Positions 35,972-44,219 of a stretch of DNA of 52,964 bases are shown piece after piece. The first letter of the stretch is position 1, and every line of letters begins with the position of its first letter. The position numbers were made by a program, and so were the translations under genes. The stretch lies in NCBI RefSeq assembly GCF_019343195.1, contig NZ_RPHB01000014.1, forward strand, positions 1-52,964. Reading direction: 5' to 3'. Source of the stretch: Arthrospiribacter ruber. Lineage in GTDB: Bacteria > Bacteroidota > Bacteroidia > Cytophagales > Cyclobacteriaceae. The notes under the pieces were generated by a model. It did no database searches. It saw only the letters and a program-made list of their open reading frames with translations, and was not told where the DNA came from.

Positions 35972-36742
35972 TTGAAACTGAATTTCCCCCTCTACAAACA
36001 ACCCGAAGCCAACGACTGCGGCCCTACTTGCCTGCGCATTGTAGCCAAGCACTATGGCAAGCTGATCTCCCTCAAAGATATTCGTGAAATATCGGAGACA
36101 ACTCGGGAAGGAAGCAGCTTATTGAAACTGAGTGATGCAGCAGAGACTTTGGGATTTAAGACCATAGGGGCAAAACTGAATTTTAATAAACTCAAGGAAG
36201 GCCCCCTTCCAGTTATTGTCCATTGGAACAAACATCACTTTGTAGTGGTGTATAAAATAAGAAAAGATACCGTCTATATCTCGGATCCAGCTTATGGTCT
36301 GATCCAGTATTCTAAAGAAGATTTTATTTCACGATGGATCGGCAACAATGCCAATGAGCAGACCAAAGAAGGTATTACCCTCCTGCTCGAACCTATGCCT
36401 GCCTTTAGGAAAATGAAATGGGAGGATAATGAGAAACGTTCTCTAAGTTTTTTGTTCAAATACCTCTTCAATTATAAAAACCTAATAACCCAACTGGCCA
36501 TCGGATTGTTGGTAGGCAGTCTCTTGCAGTTGATTTTCCCTTTTCTGACCCAGAGTATTGTCGATGTGGGGATCCAGAACCAGGATATCAACTTTATCTA
36601 TCTGGTGCTTTTTGCCCAGATCATGCTCTTCCTCGGAAGGATGAGTGTGGAAGTGCTCCGAAGCTGGATATTGCTGCACCTCACTACTAGGATCAATATC
36701 TCCCTTGTTTCGGATATTTTTAGGGAACTTACATTCAGATAA
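35972..36742 (+). pseudogene. C39 peptidase ABC transporter, copy 1, truncated
   Basis: This is a 256-residue remnant of the 735-residue transporter at 40527. It starts with TTG at 35972. The C39 peptidase domain is complete (KQPEANDCGPTCLRIV, VHWNKHHFVVV, ISDPAYG), so the catalytic Cys, His and Asp are present. Two or three membrane helices follow, and the match stops after RINISLVSD. The rest of the membrane domain and the whole ATPase are missing. It cannot export alone, although a soluble or membrane-tethered leader peptidase is conceivable. A hairpin-rich stretch begins exactly at the break. Confidence 0.82.
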
Positions 36743-36827
36743 GTGATTTCCATTAAATTGTACTTTAACTTTTTTATAAAAACTATGAAAAAAGTTAAAA
36801 ATTCTGTAAATCATCATTTCACTTATC
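36738..36827. repeat. nested palindrome at the transporter truncation point
   Basis: GATAAGTGA (36738-36746) pairs with TCACTTATC (36819-36827). Inside it TTTAACTTTTTT (36764-36775) pairs with AAAAAAGTTAAA (36788-36799). The outer arm begins within the last codons of the truncated transporter. It may be a small mobile palindrome or a terminator. The rest of 36743-37036 shows no gene. Confidence 0.55.
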
Positions 36828-37036
36828 AATTAGTTTGAAAGCGGACGGGGTAAAACGAAGTCTTTAAAATATAATTCTGAACTATTAGCTTGTAATAATG
36901 CAATTTGTTGATTTTCATGTGATTGTAATGTTTTTTGTTTTTGGAATTTCAAAATCTAATGATTAAGTTCATATGTGCTTTTATTATTTTGAAGCACTTG
37001 GTAGAATGATTAGGTATTTTGGAAATTTTAGTTTTT

Positions 37037-38608
37037 ATGGAAAATTCATTTTTGATTTTGAAGAAAGTGCTTCTGCTACTGAATGTTCCTTTTACAAAAG
37101 GATACCTGAAAGATAAAGTGGCATCCCATCCTGAACAGGAATCCTTGATTTCCATTTCGGATACCTTGAACCATTATAAAGTGGACAACCTTGGACTCAA
37201 GCTTACCATAGAAAAGTTGGAAAAAGTTCCGTTGCCTTGTATAATTCAGATTCAAGAAAATGGACATCCTTTTTTTAGTGTGCTCACTAAATCGGAAATA
37301 GATACCGTTTCCTTTCTAGATGAAAAGGGAAAAATCAAAAATATTTCAAAAAAGGATTTTGCTAAAAACTGGACAGGTGTAACCCTGCTATTTGAAAAGT
37401 CTGATAAATCAGGTCAGCCAGGATATAAAGAAAAACAGCTGGAAGTTTTAGTATTCCGGTCTTTGCTTATTTTTTTAGGACTCATTAGCTTCTTTGGGTT
37501 AATTGCTTTTTATCAGCCGATTTTCGCAAATCCAAACCAAGCTCTTGCAATTTTGTCCCTTTTCCTGCTAAAAGCTATTGGATTGTTCATTTCCTCTGTT
37601 TTGCTTTGGTCAGAAGTTGATAAGGACAATAGAGCCATTCAGGATTTTTGTTCAGGAGGAAAAAATATAGACTGTAATTCAGTTACCTCTTCCTTTTCTT
37701 TGCCAGGAGGGATAAGTTTAGGCATCATAGCCTTTGCCTATTTCTTTTCTGGAGGTATGCTTTTGCTTTTGACTTCGTTTTCAGGTTCAGGATTGCAGCT
37801 GCTTGGCTATTTGAGTCTGTCCGGAGTATTTATAATTCCCATATCCATCTACTATCAATGGGCAAAAATCAGAAAATGGTGTGTGCTGTGTCTTTGGATT
37901 TCGGCAGTACTTCTCGCAGAAATCCTGCTTAGTCAGATTTTTCTGGTTAACACTGATTCCGTACAATTTCAAGATTTGGCTTTGTATTTTTTTCTTTTTG
38001 TCGGAACAGTTGTGGCTTGGCTGAGTCTAAAGCCCTATTTTCTAGCCAAAAAGGAACTTCAAAAGCACAAAAGCAAACTTGCCAGATTTCTCTCCAACAC
38101 CGAGATTTTCGATCAATTATTATCCAGCTCAAGAAAGTTTTCCAATAACCCAGAAGGATTGGGAATATTGCTGAAAGGGGAAAAGGCCAAATACCATGTA
38201 CTCAAAGTCTGTAATCCTTATTGTGGACCATGTGCTAATTCTCATCCTATTTTGGAAGAATTGTTTGAGTCTGGAAACATAAACCTACAAGTCGTATTTC
38301 ATCCCGGCGGAGAAGATGCCATTAAGTATAAAACTATTAGTCATATTATGGCAGTAGCTGCTCAGGCCAATCAGGAGCAGATACTGAAAGCACTTGATGA
38401 TTGGTACTTGCCAGAGAGGAAGGAGTATGAAACCTTTGCAGCCAAATACCCTATGAACGGGGAACTGAAAGCTCAGGAATCCTGCATAAAAGACATGTTG
38501 AATTGGTGTGAACTGGAAAATATCAGCTACACACCAACCATCTTTATCAATGGACATGAATTACCTAAAGCGTACAATATAGAAGATCTAAAATTTATTC
38601 TGGTATAA
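37037..38608 (+). CDS. C39-like/VKOR/thioredoxin fusion oxidoreductase
   Basis: An intact 523-residue membrane protein; start 37037 aligns with that of copy 1. Residues 1-120 resemble a C39 peptidase domain without the catalytic cysteine (no DCGPTC; ENGHPFF keeps a histidine at 77). Residues about 130-340 form a VKOR-type helix bundle with Cys205/Cys213 (CSGGKNIDC) and redox CxxC Cys282/Cys285 (WCVLC). Residues about 375-523 are a thioredoxin/DsbA-like domain with CGPC (Cys396/Cys399) and cis-Pro region YTPTIFING. VKOR-Trx fusions make disulfides in exported proteins with quinone as electron acceptor. The likely substrate is the six-cysteine peptide encoded next. The inactive C39-like part may hold the leader; that is inference. 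Confidence 0.88.
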   Translation: MENSFLILKKVLLLLNVPFTKGYLKDKVASHPEQESLISISDTLNHYKVDNLGLKLTIEKLEKVPLPCIIQIQENGHPFFSVLTKSEIDTVSFLDEKGKIKNISKKDFAKNWTGVTLLFEKSDKSGQPGYKEKQLEVLVFRSLLIFLGLISFFGLIAFYQPIFANPNQALAILSLFLLKAIGLFISSVLLWSEVDKDNRAIQDFCSGGKNIDCNSVTSSFSLPGGISLGIIAFAYFFSGGMLLLLTSFSGSGLQLLGYLSLSGVFIIPISIYYQWAKIRKWCVLCLWISAVLLAEILLSQIFLVNTDSVQFQDLALYFFLFVGTVVAWLSLKPYFLAKKELQKHKSKLARFLSNTEIFDQLLSSSRKFSNNPEGLGILLKGEKAKYHVLKVCNPYCGPCANSHPILEELFESGNINLQVVFHPGGEDAIKYKTISHIMAVAAQANQEQILKALDDWYLPERKEYETFAAKYPMNGELKAQESCIKDMLNWCELENISYTPTIFINGHELPKAYNIEDLKFILV

Positions 38609-38628
38609 AAAACACCATTTTGTGATAA

Positions 38629-38681
38629 AAAATATTCAATCGCGATGAATGGTCACAGGCTTCGGGTGACTTTAATGTCCG
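38629..38681 (+). promoter_or_regulatory. conserved 5' element of the GG-peptide gene, copy 2
   Basis: This matches 34302-34354: ATTCAATCGCGATGAAT, GGTCAC (38651-38656), GCTTCGG, GTGAC (38666-38670), TTTAATGTCCG. It lies about 35 bases before the peptide start. Confidence 0.55.
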
Positions 38682-38713
38682 AGGAAAGTAATATTTAATA
38701 AAATCTAAAAATC

Positions 38714-38917
38714 ATGAAAAAGTTAAATTTAGAAATGTTAAGACTTACTTCCGATGAAGTACTTGGAAGAAGTCAGATGAAGAAGATTACGGGGGGATAT
38801 GGATGTTGGCTGACTTGCGATGGTTGGACCAGGGCAATGCAGGTAAGTGATTGTAGTTTATCCACTAGAAGATTTTATTGTGGGGGTACTGACCCCATAG
38901 CTACATGCAATTGCTAA
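38714..38917 (+). CDS. GG-leader six-cysteine precursor peptide, copy 2
   Basis: A 67-residue precursor. Its 28-residue leader differs from that of copy 1 only at position 5 (Asn for Ser) and ends MKKITGG. The 39-residue core begins YGCWLTC and has six cysteines at spacings unlike copy 1 (GC, TC, DC, YC, TC, NC) and two tryptophans. It sits between the intact VKOR-Trx gene and a propeller gene, with the intact C39 transporter downstream, so it is probably the active product of this cluster. Three disulfides are expected. Biological target is unknown. Confidence 0.82.
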   Translation: MKKLNLEMLRLTSDEVLGRSQMKKITGGYGCWLTCDGWTRAMQVSDCSLSTRRFYCGGTDPIATCNC

Positions 38918-38921
38918 GGTT

Positions 38922-38957
38922 GTAGGTGCGGATTTTTTTAATTACTATCCGCACCTA
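38922..38957 (+). terminator. hairpin after peptide gene, copy 2
   Basis: TAGGTGCGGAT (38922-38932) pairs perfectly with ATCCGCACCTA (38947-38957) around a T-rich loop, and TAATTTTATT follows. It has the same position relative to the peptide gene as at 34593 and 13941, but a different sequence. Confidence 0.65.
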
Positions 38958-39097
38958 TAATTTTATTGCTACTTACTTAAATTATATCAATTAAACACAA
39001 CCATAATTATTCGAGGGTAGTATGAAGCTTTGGCTTTGAATTTCAAGTCTATTAAAAATATGTTAATCATATAGAAACCCCTTTTAATTTTAATTCT

Positions 39098-40273
39098 ATG
39101 TTTAGAGCCCTTCATTTAACAAAGTATTTGAAATCAAGAAAATTACATGCAATTATAGCTGTATTCACTACGTTTTTCACCTTTCCTTTTATTGCATTCT
39201 CCCAAAATTTGTTGCAAAAAAAGGGAGAGTTTAAAATCAATTCCCTTTCTCCCATTGAAATCCTTGACTACCATTCGGAAACTCAATATTTTTTAGGATA
39301 TACCAGAACTATTGATGGCCTCAATTTATGCCTTATTAATGGTGATGGAGAGATAATTATTCAAAAAAAGTTGGTTGGTGAAGGCCCAGACCGGGTAAAA
39401 ACTTCCATAAATTGTGTTGCATTTTCAGAGGAAGGAGAAGTTTGGGTACAGTCACCTTCTGAAATAGTATTATTAGATCAAAACTTTAATATAAAAACAC
39501 GGACTAAGTATCAATCAGGGACAAACATTCAAATCTATGGGAGAATAGAATATTTGGAGTACTATTATCCTCAAAATTCTTTTTCAAAATTCACTTTTTC
39601 TACTATTCCGAATGGAACTAGTGCATATTTGGATGGAAGGGATTTTAGGACCAGTCATTTGATTGAATTTCTTGACCTTGAACTTGAAAAGCTATTTGAA
39701 ATAGGACCAGTGTCAGAAAGAGGTAATTTTAAGCTCCTTGATAAATCAATAGGTTCAATTTATTTTCCCATTTTCACAATAGACAGAGTAAATAAAAAAC
39801 TTTTTTTAACTGCTTCATTAGATGATGAAATCACGATATATGACTTAAAAAGCCAGAAATTGGAGTCTAGAATTAAAATTAATCATAATGAATTTAAAAT
39901 ACTTAACAGTGGCCGTATTGCTTTATCAAGATTACCCTCTTACGATAATAGGATAAATTTAGGTGCAAGGAACCATAAGATTTTTAGTTTAGAGGATGGC
40001 TTGATGCTGCTGGAATATATTCAGGAAATACCTTCTGGGATTTATGAACAGAAAAAAGCCTTAGATAGCGAATACCATCATTTTAAAGATCCGTATTATC
40101 ACAAGCTTATCTTATTTAACGAAAACAAACAATTATCTGAAGATATTCCAATGCCCAACAATGGTAAATTGATGATCAGTATGCCTAAAAACCAACTTTT
40201 GTTTCAAATAGTCGATCCAGAGGTGGAGGAAGATTTTATCAGGTATGAAATATTTGAAATTGTAAATGAATAG
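39098..40273 (+). CDS. exported propeller-like protein, peptide partner
   Basis: A 391-residue protein with an N-terminal signal-like helix (IIAVFTTFFTFPFIAFSQ). The repeated strand pattern (GLNLCLINGDGEIIIQKKLVG, GPDRVKT, FSEEGEVWVQSPSEIVLLD) suggests a beta-propeller of the Bacteroidota six-blade kind. The family cannot be named with confidence. It follows the second GG-leader peptide after a hairpin, and the C39 transporter comes next. It is unlike the DUF4221 protein at 34642 in sequence, so partners as well as peptide cores have diverged. Function is unknown. Confidence 0.65.
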   Translation: MFRALHLTKYLKSRKLHAIIAVFTTFFTFPFIAFSQNLLQKKGEFKINSLSPIEILDYHSETQYFLGYTRTIDGLNLCLINGDGEIIIQKKLVGEGPDRVKTSINCVAFSEEGEVWVQSPSEIVLLDQNFNIKTRTKYQSGTNIQIYGRIEYLEYYYPQNSFSKFTFSTIPNGTSAYLDGRDFRTSHLIEFLDLELEKLFEIGPVSERGNFKLLDKSIGSIYFPIFTIDRVNKKLFLTASLDDEITIYDLKSQKLESRIKINHNEFKILNSGRIALSRLPSYDNRINLGARNHKIFSLEDGLMLLEYIQEIPSGIYEQKKALDSEYHHFKDPYYHKLILFNENKQLSEDIPMPNNGKLMISMPKNQLLFQIVDPEVEEDFIRYEIFEIVNE

Positions 40274-40301
40274 GTTGATTACGATCCCTATTATTTAATT
40301 A

Positions 40302-40429
40302 ATGTATATCCGCAATTAGACCAACAACCAATTTAAAGAGGATTTTGAATCAACCCCATATTTATAGATACCAGTCAGCCTGCAGGCAAGTTGGATCCGT
40401 CACGAACAAGTTATTCATTGATATTAGCT
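40302..40429. repeat. inverted intergenic repeat, copy B
   Basis: This is the reverse-complement counterpart of 35833-35924 (ATGTATATCCGCAATTAGAC ... TTCATTGATATTAGCT). It carries an extra internal stretch of about 35 bases with CCTGCAGG. Confidence 0.7.
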
Positions 40430-40526
40430 TTAAATCAAAAGTTTATTCTTTTGTGAAGATTCCACTGGTAAGAAAGCGGACAATCATATATTAATTTATT
40501 GAGCTTTGGGTTAATTATCGATTTAA

Positions 40527-42734
40527 ATGAATTTAAAAACTAAATTCCCCTTCTACAAACAACCCGACTCCAAAGACTGTGGCCCCACCTGCTTGCGCAT
40601 CATAGCGAAGCACTATGGGAAACTCATTTCCTTGAAAGAAATCCGGGAAATATCAGAAACAACGAGGGAAGGAAGTAGTTTGCTTAAGCTGAGTGAGGCA
40701 GCAGAGGCCATGGGATTTAAAACCATAGGGGCAAAACTGAATTTTAATAAACTCAAGGAAGGCCCCCTTCCTGTTATTGTCCATTGGAACAAACATCATT
40801 TTGTAGTGGTTTATCGCATCCGAAAGGACGTGGTCTATATTTCCGATCCTGCCTATGGTTTAATTCAATATACCAAGCAGGAATTTATTTCAAGATGGAT
40901 AGGATATAACGCAAATGAGCAAACCAAAGAAGGAATTACACTCCTGCTTGAACCTACCCCAGCCTTCAGAAAAATGAAATGGGAGGATAATGAAAAACGT
41001 TCCCTCGGCTTCCTTTTCAAATACCTTTTCAATTATAAAAACCTGATTGCCCAGCTGGCCATCGGATTGCTGGTAGGCAGTCTCTTGCAGTTGATTTTTC
41101 CTTTCCTGACCCAGAGTATTGTCGATGTGGGGATCCAAAACCAGGACATCAACTTTATCTATTTGGTTTTATTTGCCCAGATTATGCTCTTCCTCGGGAG
41201 GATGAGCGTGGAAGTGCTCCGCAGCTGGATATTGTTGCACCTGACCACCCGGATCAATATATCTCTTGTATCGGATTTTTTTATCAAGCTGATGAACCTG
41301 CCCATTTCCTATTTCGATACCCGTATGACAGGGGATATCATGCAGCGGATCGGGGACCACCGCAGGATAGAAAACCTACTGACCGGGACCACACTCAGCA
41401 CACTGTTCTCTTTTTTCAACCTGATCGTGTTTGGGGTTGTGCTGATCTATTACAGCCTTACGATTTTCCTTATTTTTCTTGGGGGAAGTGTGCTTTACTT
41501 GGTTTGGGTGTTGTTTTTTATGAAGCGGCGCAGGGAACTGGACTACAAGCGCTTTGCCCAGATGAGCCAGGAACAAAGTACGGTGATCGAACTGATCAAT
41601 GGCATGCAGGAAATCAAGATGCACAATGCCGAAAAGCAAAAGCGCTGGAGCTGGGAATTTGTACAGGCCCGACTTTTCCATGTTTCCATTCAGTCACTAT
41701 CTCTGGAACAGGCACAGCAGGTTGGCTCATCGGTCATCAACGAGCTTAAGAACATCCTGATTACCTTCACTTCCGCCGTATTGGTCATCGAGGGTAATCT
41801 CACCTTAGGAATGATGCTGGCACTACAGTACATCATCGGTCAGTTGAATGGCCCGATAACGGAGCTTGTGGGCTTTGTCAGGTCCTATCAGGACGCCACT
41901 ATCAGTTTGGAACGGCTTAATGAAATCCATGACAGGGAAGATGAGGAAAATACTGAGGTTAAGTTTATCCGGAATATCCTTCCAAATGAGGCAATTGAAG
42001 TAAAGGACCTTTCCTTCCGCTATGTGGGAGCAGATGAACCTGTTCTTTCTGGTGTCAATCTGAGCGTTCCACCGCAGCAGGTAAATGCCATAGTGGGTGC
42101 AAGTGGAAGTGGCAAGACCACCCTAATGAAGCTCCTGCTGAAATTTTATGACCCGACATCCGGGGAAATCCGCTATGGGAAGCATGACCTCAAAACCATC
42201 AGTGCCAAAAGTTGGCGGGACCAATGCGGGGTGGTGATGCAGGAAGGCTATGTGTTTAATGATACCATTGCAGCCAATATAGCCGTAGGACAGGACCGGA
42301 TTGATCAGGAAAGGTTGTTAGAGTCCGCCCGGATCGCCAATATCCTGGATTTTGTCCAATCCCTTCCCTTAGGCTTCAATACCAAAATCGGGAATGAAGG
42401 GGTGGGAATGAGTACAGGACAGAAGCAGCGCCTGTTTATCGCCAGGGCCATCTATAAAAATCCTGACTTGCTTTTTTTTGACGAGGCTACCTCGGCCCTT
42501 GATGCCAAAAATGAGCGGGAGGTCATGGAAAATCTCCAGAGGTTTATGCAGGGCAAAACGGTATTTATCATTGCCCACAGGCTGAGTACAGTTAAGAATG
42601 CCGATCAGATCATTGTCATCGATCAGGGGAGGATTGTAGAGCAGGGAACTCATATGGAATTGGTCAATGCTCAAGGTATATATTTTGATCTGGTGAAAAA
42701 TCAGTTGGAACTCGAAAAAATAAACGGAAACTGA
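40527..42734 (+). CDS. peptidase-containing ABC transporter (C39 type)
   Basis: A 735-residue bacteriocin-type exporter that cuts double-glycine leaders and exports the core. The C39 domain has Gln12, Cys18 (KDCGPTC), His91 (KHHFVVV) and Asp107 (ISDPAYG). A six-helix membrane domain follows (about 165-455), with SYFDTRMTGDIMQRIGD. The ATPase has Walker A GASGSGKTT (about 524-531), signature MSTGQKQRL (about 628) and Walker B LLFFDEATSALD, so it looks fully active. The start is ATG. The HlyD gene begins two bases after its stop. Its substrates are probably the two GG-leader peptides in this cluster. Confidence 0.94.
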   Translation: MNLKTKFPFYKQPDSKDCGPTCLRIIAKHYGKLISLKEIREISETTREGSSLLKLSEAAEAMGFKTIGAKLNFNKLKEGPLPVIVHWNKHHFVVVYRIRKDVVYISDPAYGLIQYTKQEFISRWIGYNANEQTKEGITLLLEPTPAFRKMKWEDNEKRSLGFLFKYLFNYKNLIAQLAIGLLVGSLLQLIFPFLTQSIVDVGIQNQDINFIYLVLFAQIMLFLGRMSVEVLRSWILLHLTTRINISLVSDFFIKLMNLPISYFDTRMTGDIMQRIGDHRRIENLLTGTTLSTLFSFFNLIVFGVVLIYYSLTIFLIFLGGSVLYLVWVLFFMKRRRELDYKRFAQMSQEQSTVIELINGMQEIKMHNAEKQKRWSWEFVQARLFHVSIQSLSLEQAQQVGSSVINELKNILITFTSAVLVIEGNLTLGMMLALQYIIGQLNGPITELVGFVRSYQDATISLERLNEIHDREDEENTEVKFIRNILPNEAIEVKDLSFRYVGADEPVLSGVNLSVPPQQVNAIVGASGSGKTTLMKLLLKFYDPTSGEIRYGKHDLKTISAKSWRDQCGVVMQEGYVFNDTIAANIAVGQDRIDQERLLESARIANILDFVQSLPLGFNTKIGNEGVGMSTGQKQRLFIARAIYKNPDLLFFDEATSALDAKNEREVMENLQRFMQGKTVFIIAHRLSTVKNADQIIVIDQGRIVEQGTHMELVNAQGIYFDLVKNQLELEKINGN

Positions 42735-42736
42735 TT

Positions 42737-44041
42737 ATGCCTCTAGCTCCTGCCCAAAACGACAACCTACACCTTCGCTCGGAAGAAGTTCAGGAAATCA
42801 TCTCCAGGCCTCCTGCCTGGCTGATACGCTGGGGGATTACCCTTGTGTTTCTGATGCTGTCACTAATGATAGGACTGTCCTTTCTGATCAGGTATCCTGA
42901 TTTTGTAGAGGCCAAGGTTCTGGTGACCACCGAAGATCCGACAGAACGTATAGCCGCAAGGATTTCGGGACAGATCGAGACCTTATTTGTTAAAAACGGG
43001 GAAAAGGTCGGCATGGGGCAGCCCTTGGCAGGAATCAAGAGTACGGCCAAAATAGAAGATGTGCTTTTTTTGAAAGCCATGTTGGAACAAGAGCCTTTTA
43101 TGAAGGACAATGATTTTTTATTTCCGGTTGATTTGCTTACTGAGTTGGTGCTGGGTGAGATTGGTTTGCCTTTTTTGGAATTCGAAAGGAGCTATATGGA
43201 ATACAGACTGATAAAAGAACTCCAGCCTTTTGCTGGTCAGATGGAAGGCACCAAAGCTTCCATAGAAGAGATCCAGAAAAGGATAAATAGCCAGCAATCC
43301 CAAAAGGAATTGCTTGACCGCAGATTGTATCTGGCTAAAATTGATTATGAGAGAAATAAAGGTTTACATCAAGATGGTATAATCGCAGACAAGGATTTTG
43401 AGTCCAGAGAAATGGAATACCTACAAATGGAAGAACAAGTTAATCAATTGGCCATATCCATTTCCCAATTGCAGGAAGCACTGAATACCGCCTATCAGAC
43501 CATCAAAAACACCAATATCAATCGGGAAGAGGAGGAAACCAGGTCTTTGAAAGCCCTGATCCAATCTTATCAGGGATTAAAAAGAAGTCTTCTGGACTGG
43601 GAGTATACCTACCTGGTGAAGTCTTCGATCAATGGAACAGTCAGTTTCCAGAAAGTTTGGGGTGCCAACCAACAGGTCAATTTAGGTGAGTTGGTATTTA
43701 CAGTTTTGCCTGATGACAAATCACAATTGATGGGAGCCATGAAAATATCTCCCCAGAATGCGGGGAAAGTGAGTGTTGACCAAAAGGTATTGATCAAGCT
43801 GGACAATTATCCCTTTCAGGAATTTGGGGCCCTTATCGGAAAGATTTCCAGCATTTCAGTTTCTCCTGACGATGAGTTCAATTATCTGGTTTATGCCTCA
43901 TTACCCAATGGGACGACGACTTCTTTCAATAGGGAAATCCCATTCAATCAGGAGCTGTTGGGAAATGCGGAAATCATTACAGAAGAGTTAAGTGTGGCAG
44001 AGCGGTTGTTTTTCAAGTTCAGGTCTATAATGGTTTACTAG
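42737..44041 (+). CDS. HlyD-family periplasmic adaptor of the peptide exporter
   Basis: A 434-residue membrane-fusion protein. A short cytoplasmic tail and one membrane helix (about 30-52) lead to a lipoyl-like half (RISGQIETLFVKNGEKVGMG), a long coiled coil (about 150-270), and the second lipoyl half plus barrel (SINGTVSFQKVWGANQQVN). It links the C39 ABC transporter to an outer-membrane channel; no TolC is in the window. It starts two bases after the transporter. Confidence 0.9.
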   Translation: MPLAPAQNDNLHLRSEEVQEIISRPPAWLIRWGITLVFLMLSLMIGLSFLIRYPDFVEAKVLVTTEDPTERIAARISGQIETLFVKNGEKVGMGQPLAGIKSTAKIEDVLFLKAMLEQEPFMKDNDFLFPVDLLTELVLGEIGLPFLEFERSYMEYRLIKELQPFAGQMEGTKASIEEIQKRINSQQSQKELLDRRLYLAKIDYERNKGLHQDGIIADKDFESREMEYLQMEEQVNQLAISISQLQEALNTAYQTIKNTNINREEEETRSLKALIQSYQGLKRSLLDWEYTYLVKSSINGTVSFQKVWGANQQVNLGELVFTVLPDDKSQLMGAMKISPQNAGKVSVDQKVLIKLDNYPFQEFGALIGKISSISVSPDDEFNYLVYASLPNGTTTSFNREIPFNQELLGNAEIITEELSVAERLFFKFRSIMVY

Positions 44042-44042
44042 G

Positions 44043-44219
44043 ATGAAAATTATTCACACATTTTGGATGGATAAAGTTAAAGATACTCTCAAGGACAACT
44101 TTGGATGGTGTAGTGCACATATCAATTTGATGGGCTGGGAGAAAAACCACTTACAATTACTTCTTTTTTATGTCTATATAGAAAAGATTTGTTTGTATAT
44201 CAAAAGAACTCAAAAATGA
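44043..44219 (+). pseudogene. truncated DUF6734-like 58-codon gene
   Basis: The product begins MKIIHTFWMDK and has FGW and HINLMGW. This resembles the N-terminus of the DUF6734-like protein at 45391 (MRIIHSFWSK, FGGWLEYKFFLMS). The resemblance ends after about 35 residues and the frame stops. It starts one base after the HlyD stop, and its own stop overlaps the glf start (ATGA, 44216-44219). It may be the leftover of a second such gene, kept because it couples translation of glf. A functional small protein is less likely but not excluded. Confidence 0.6.

Noticed and set aside
34387-38917. Lanthipeptide or radical-SAM RiPP reading of the GG-peptides
   Set aside because: No LanB/LanC/LanM, radical SAM or ATP-grasp gene is nearby; the cysteines and VKOR-Trx favour disulfides.
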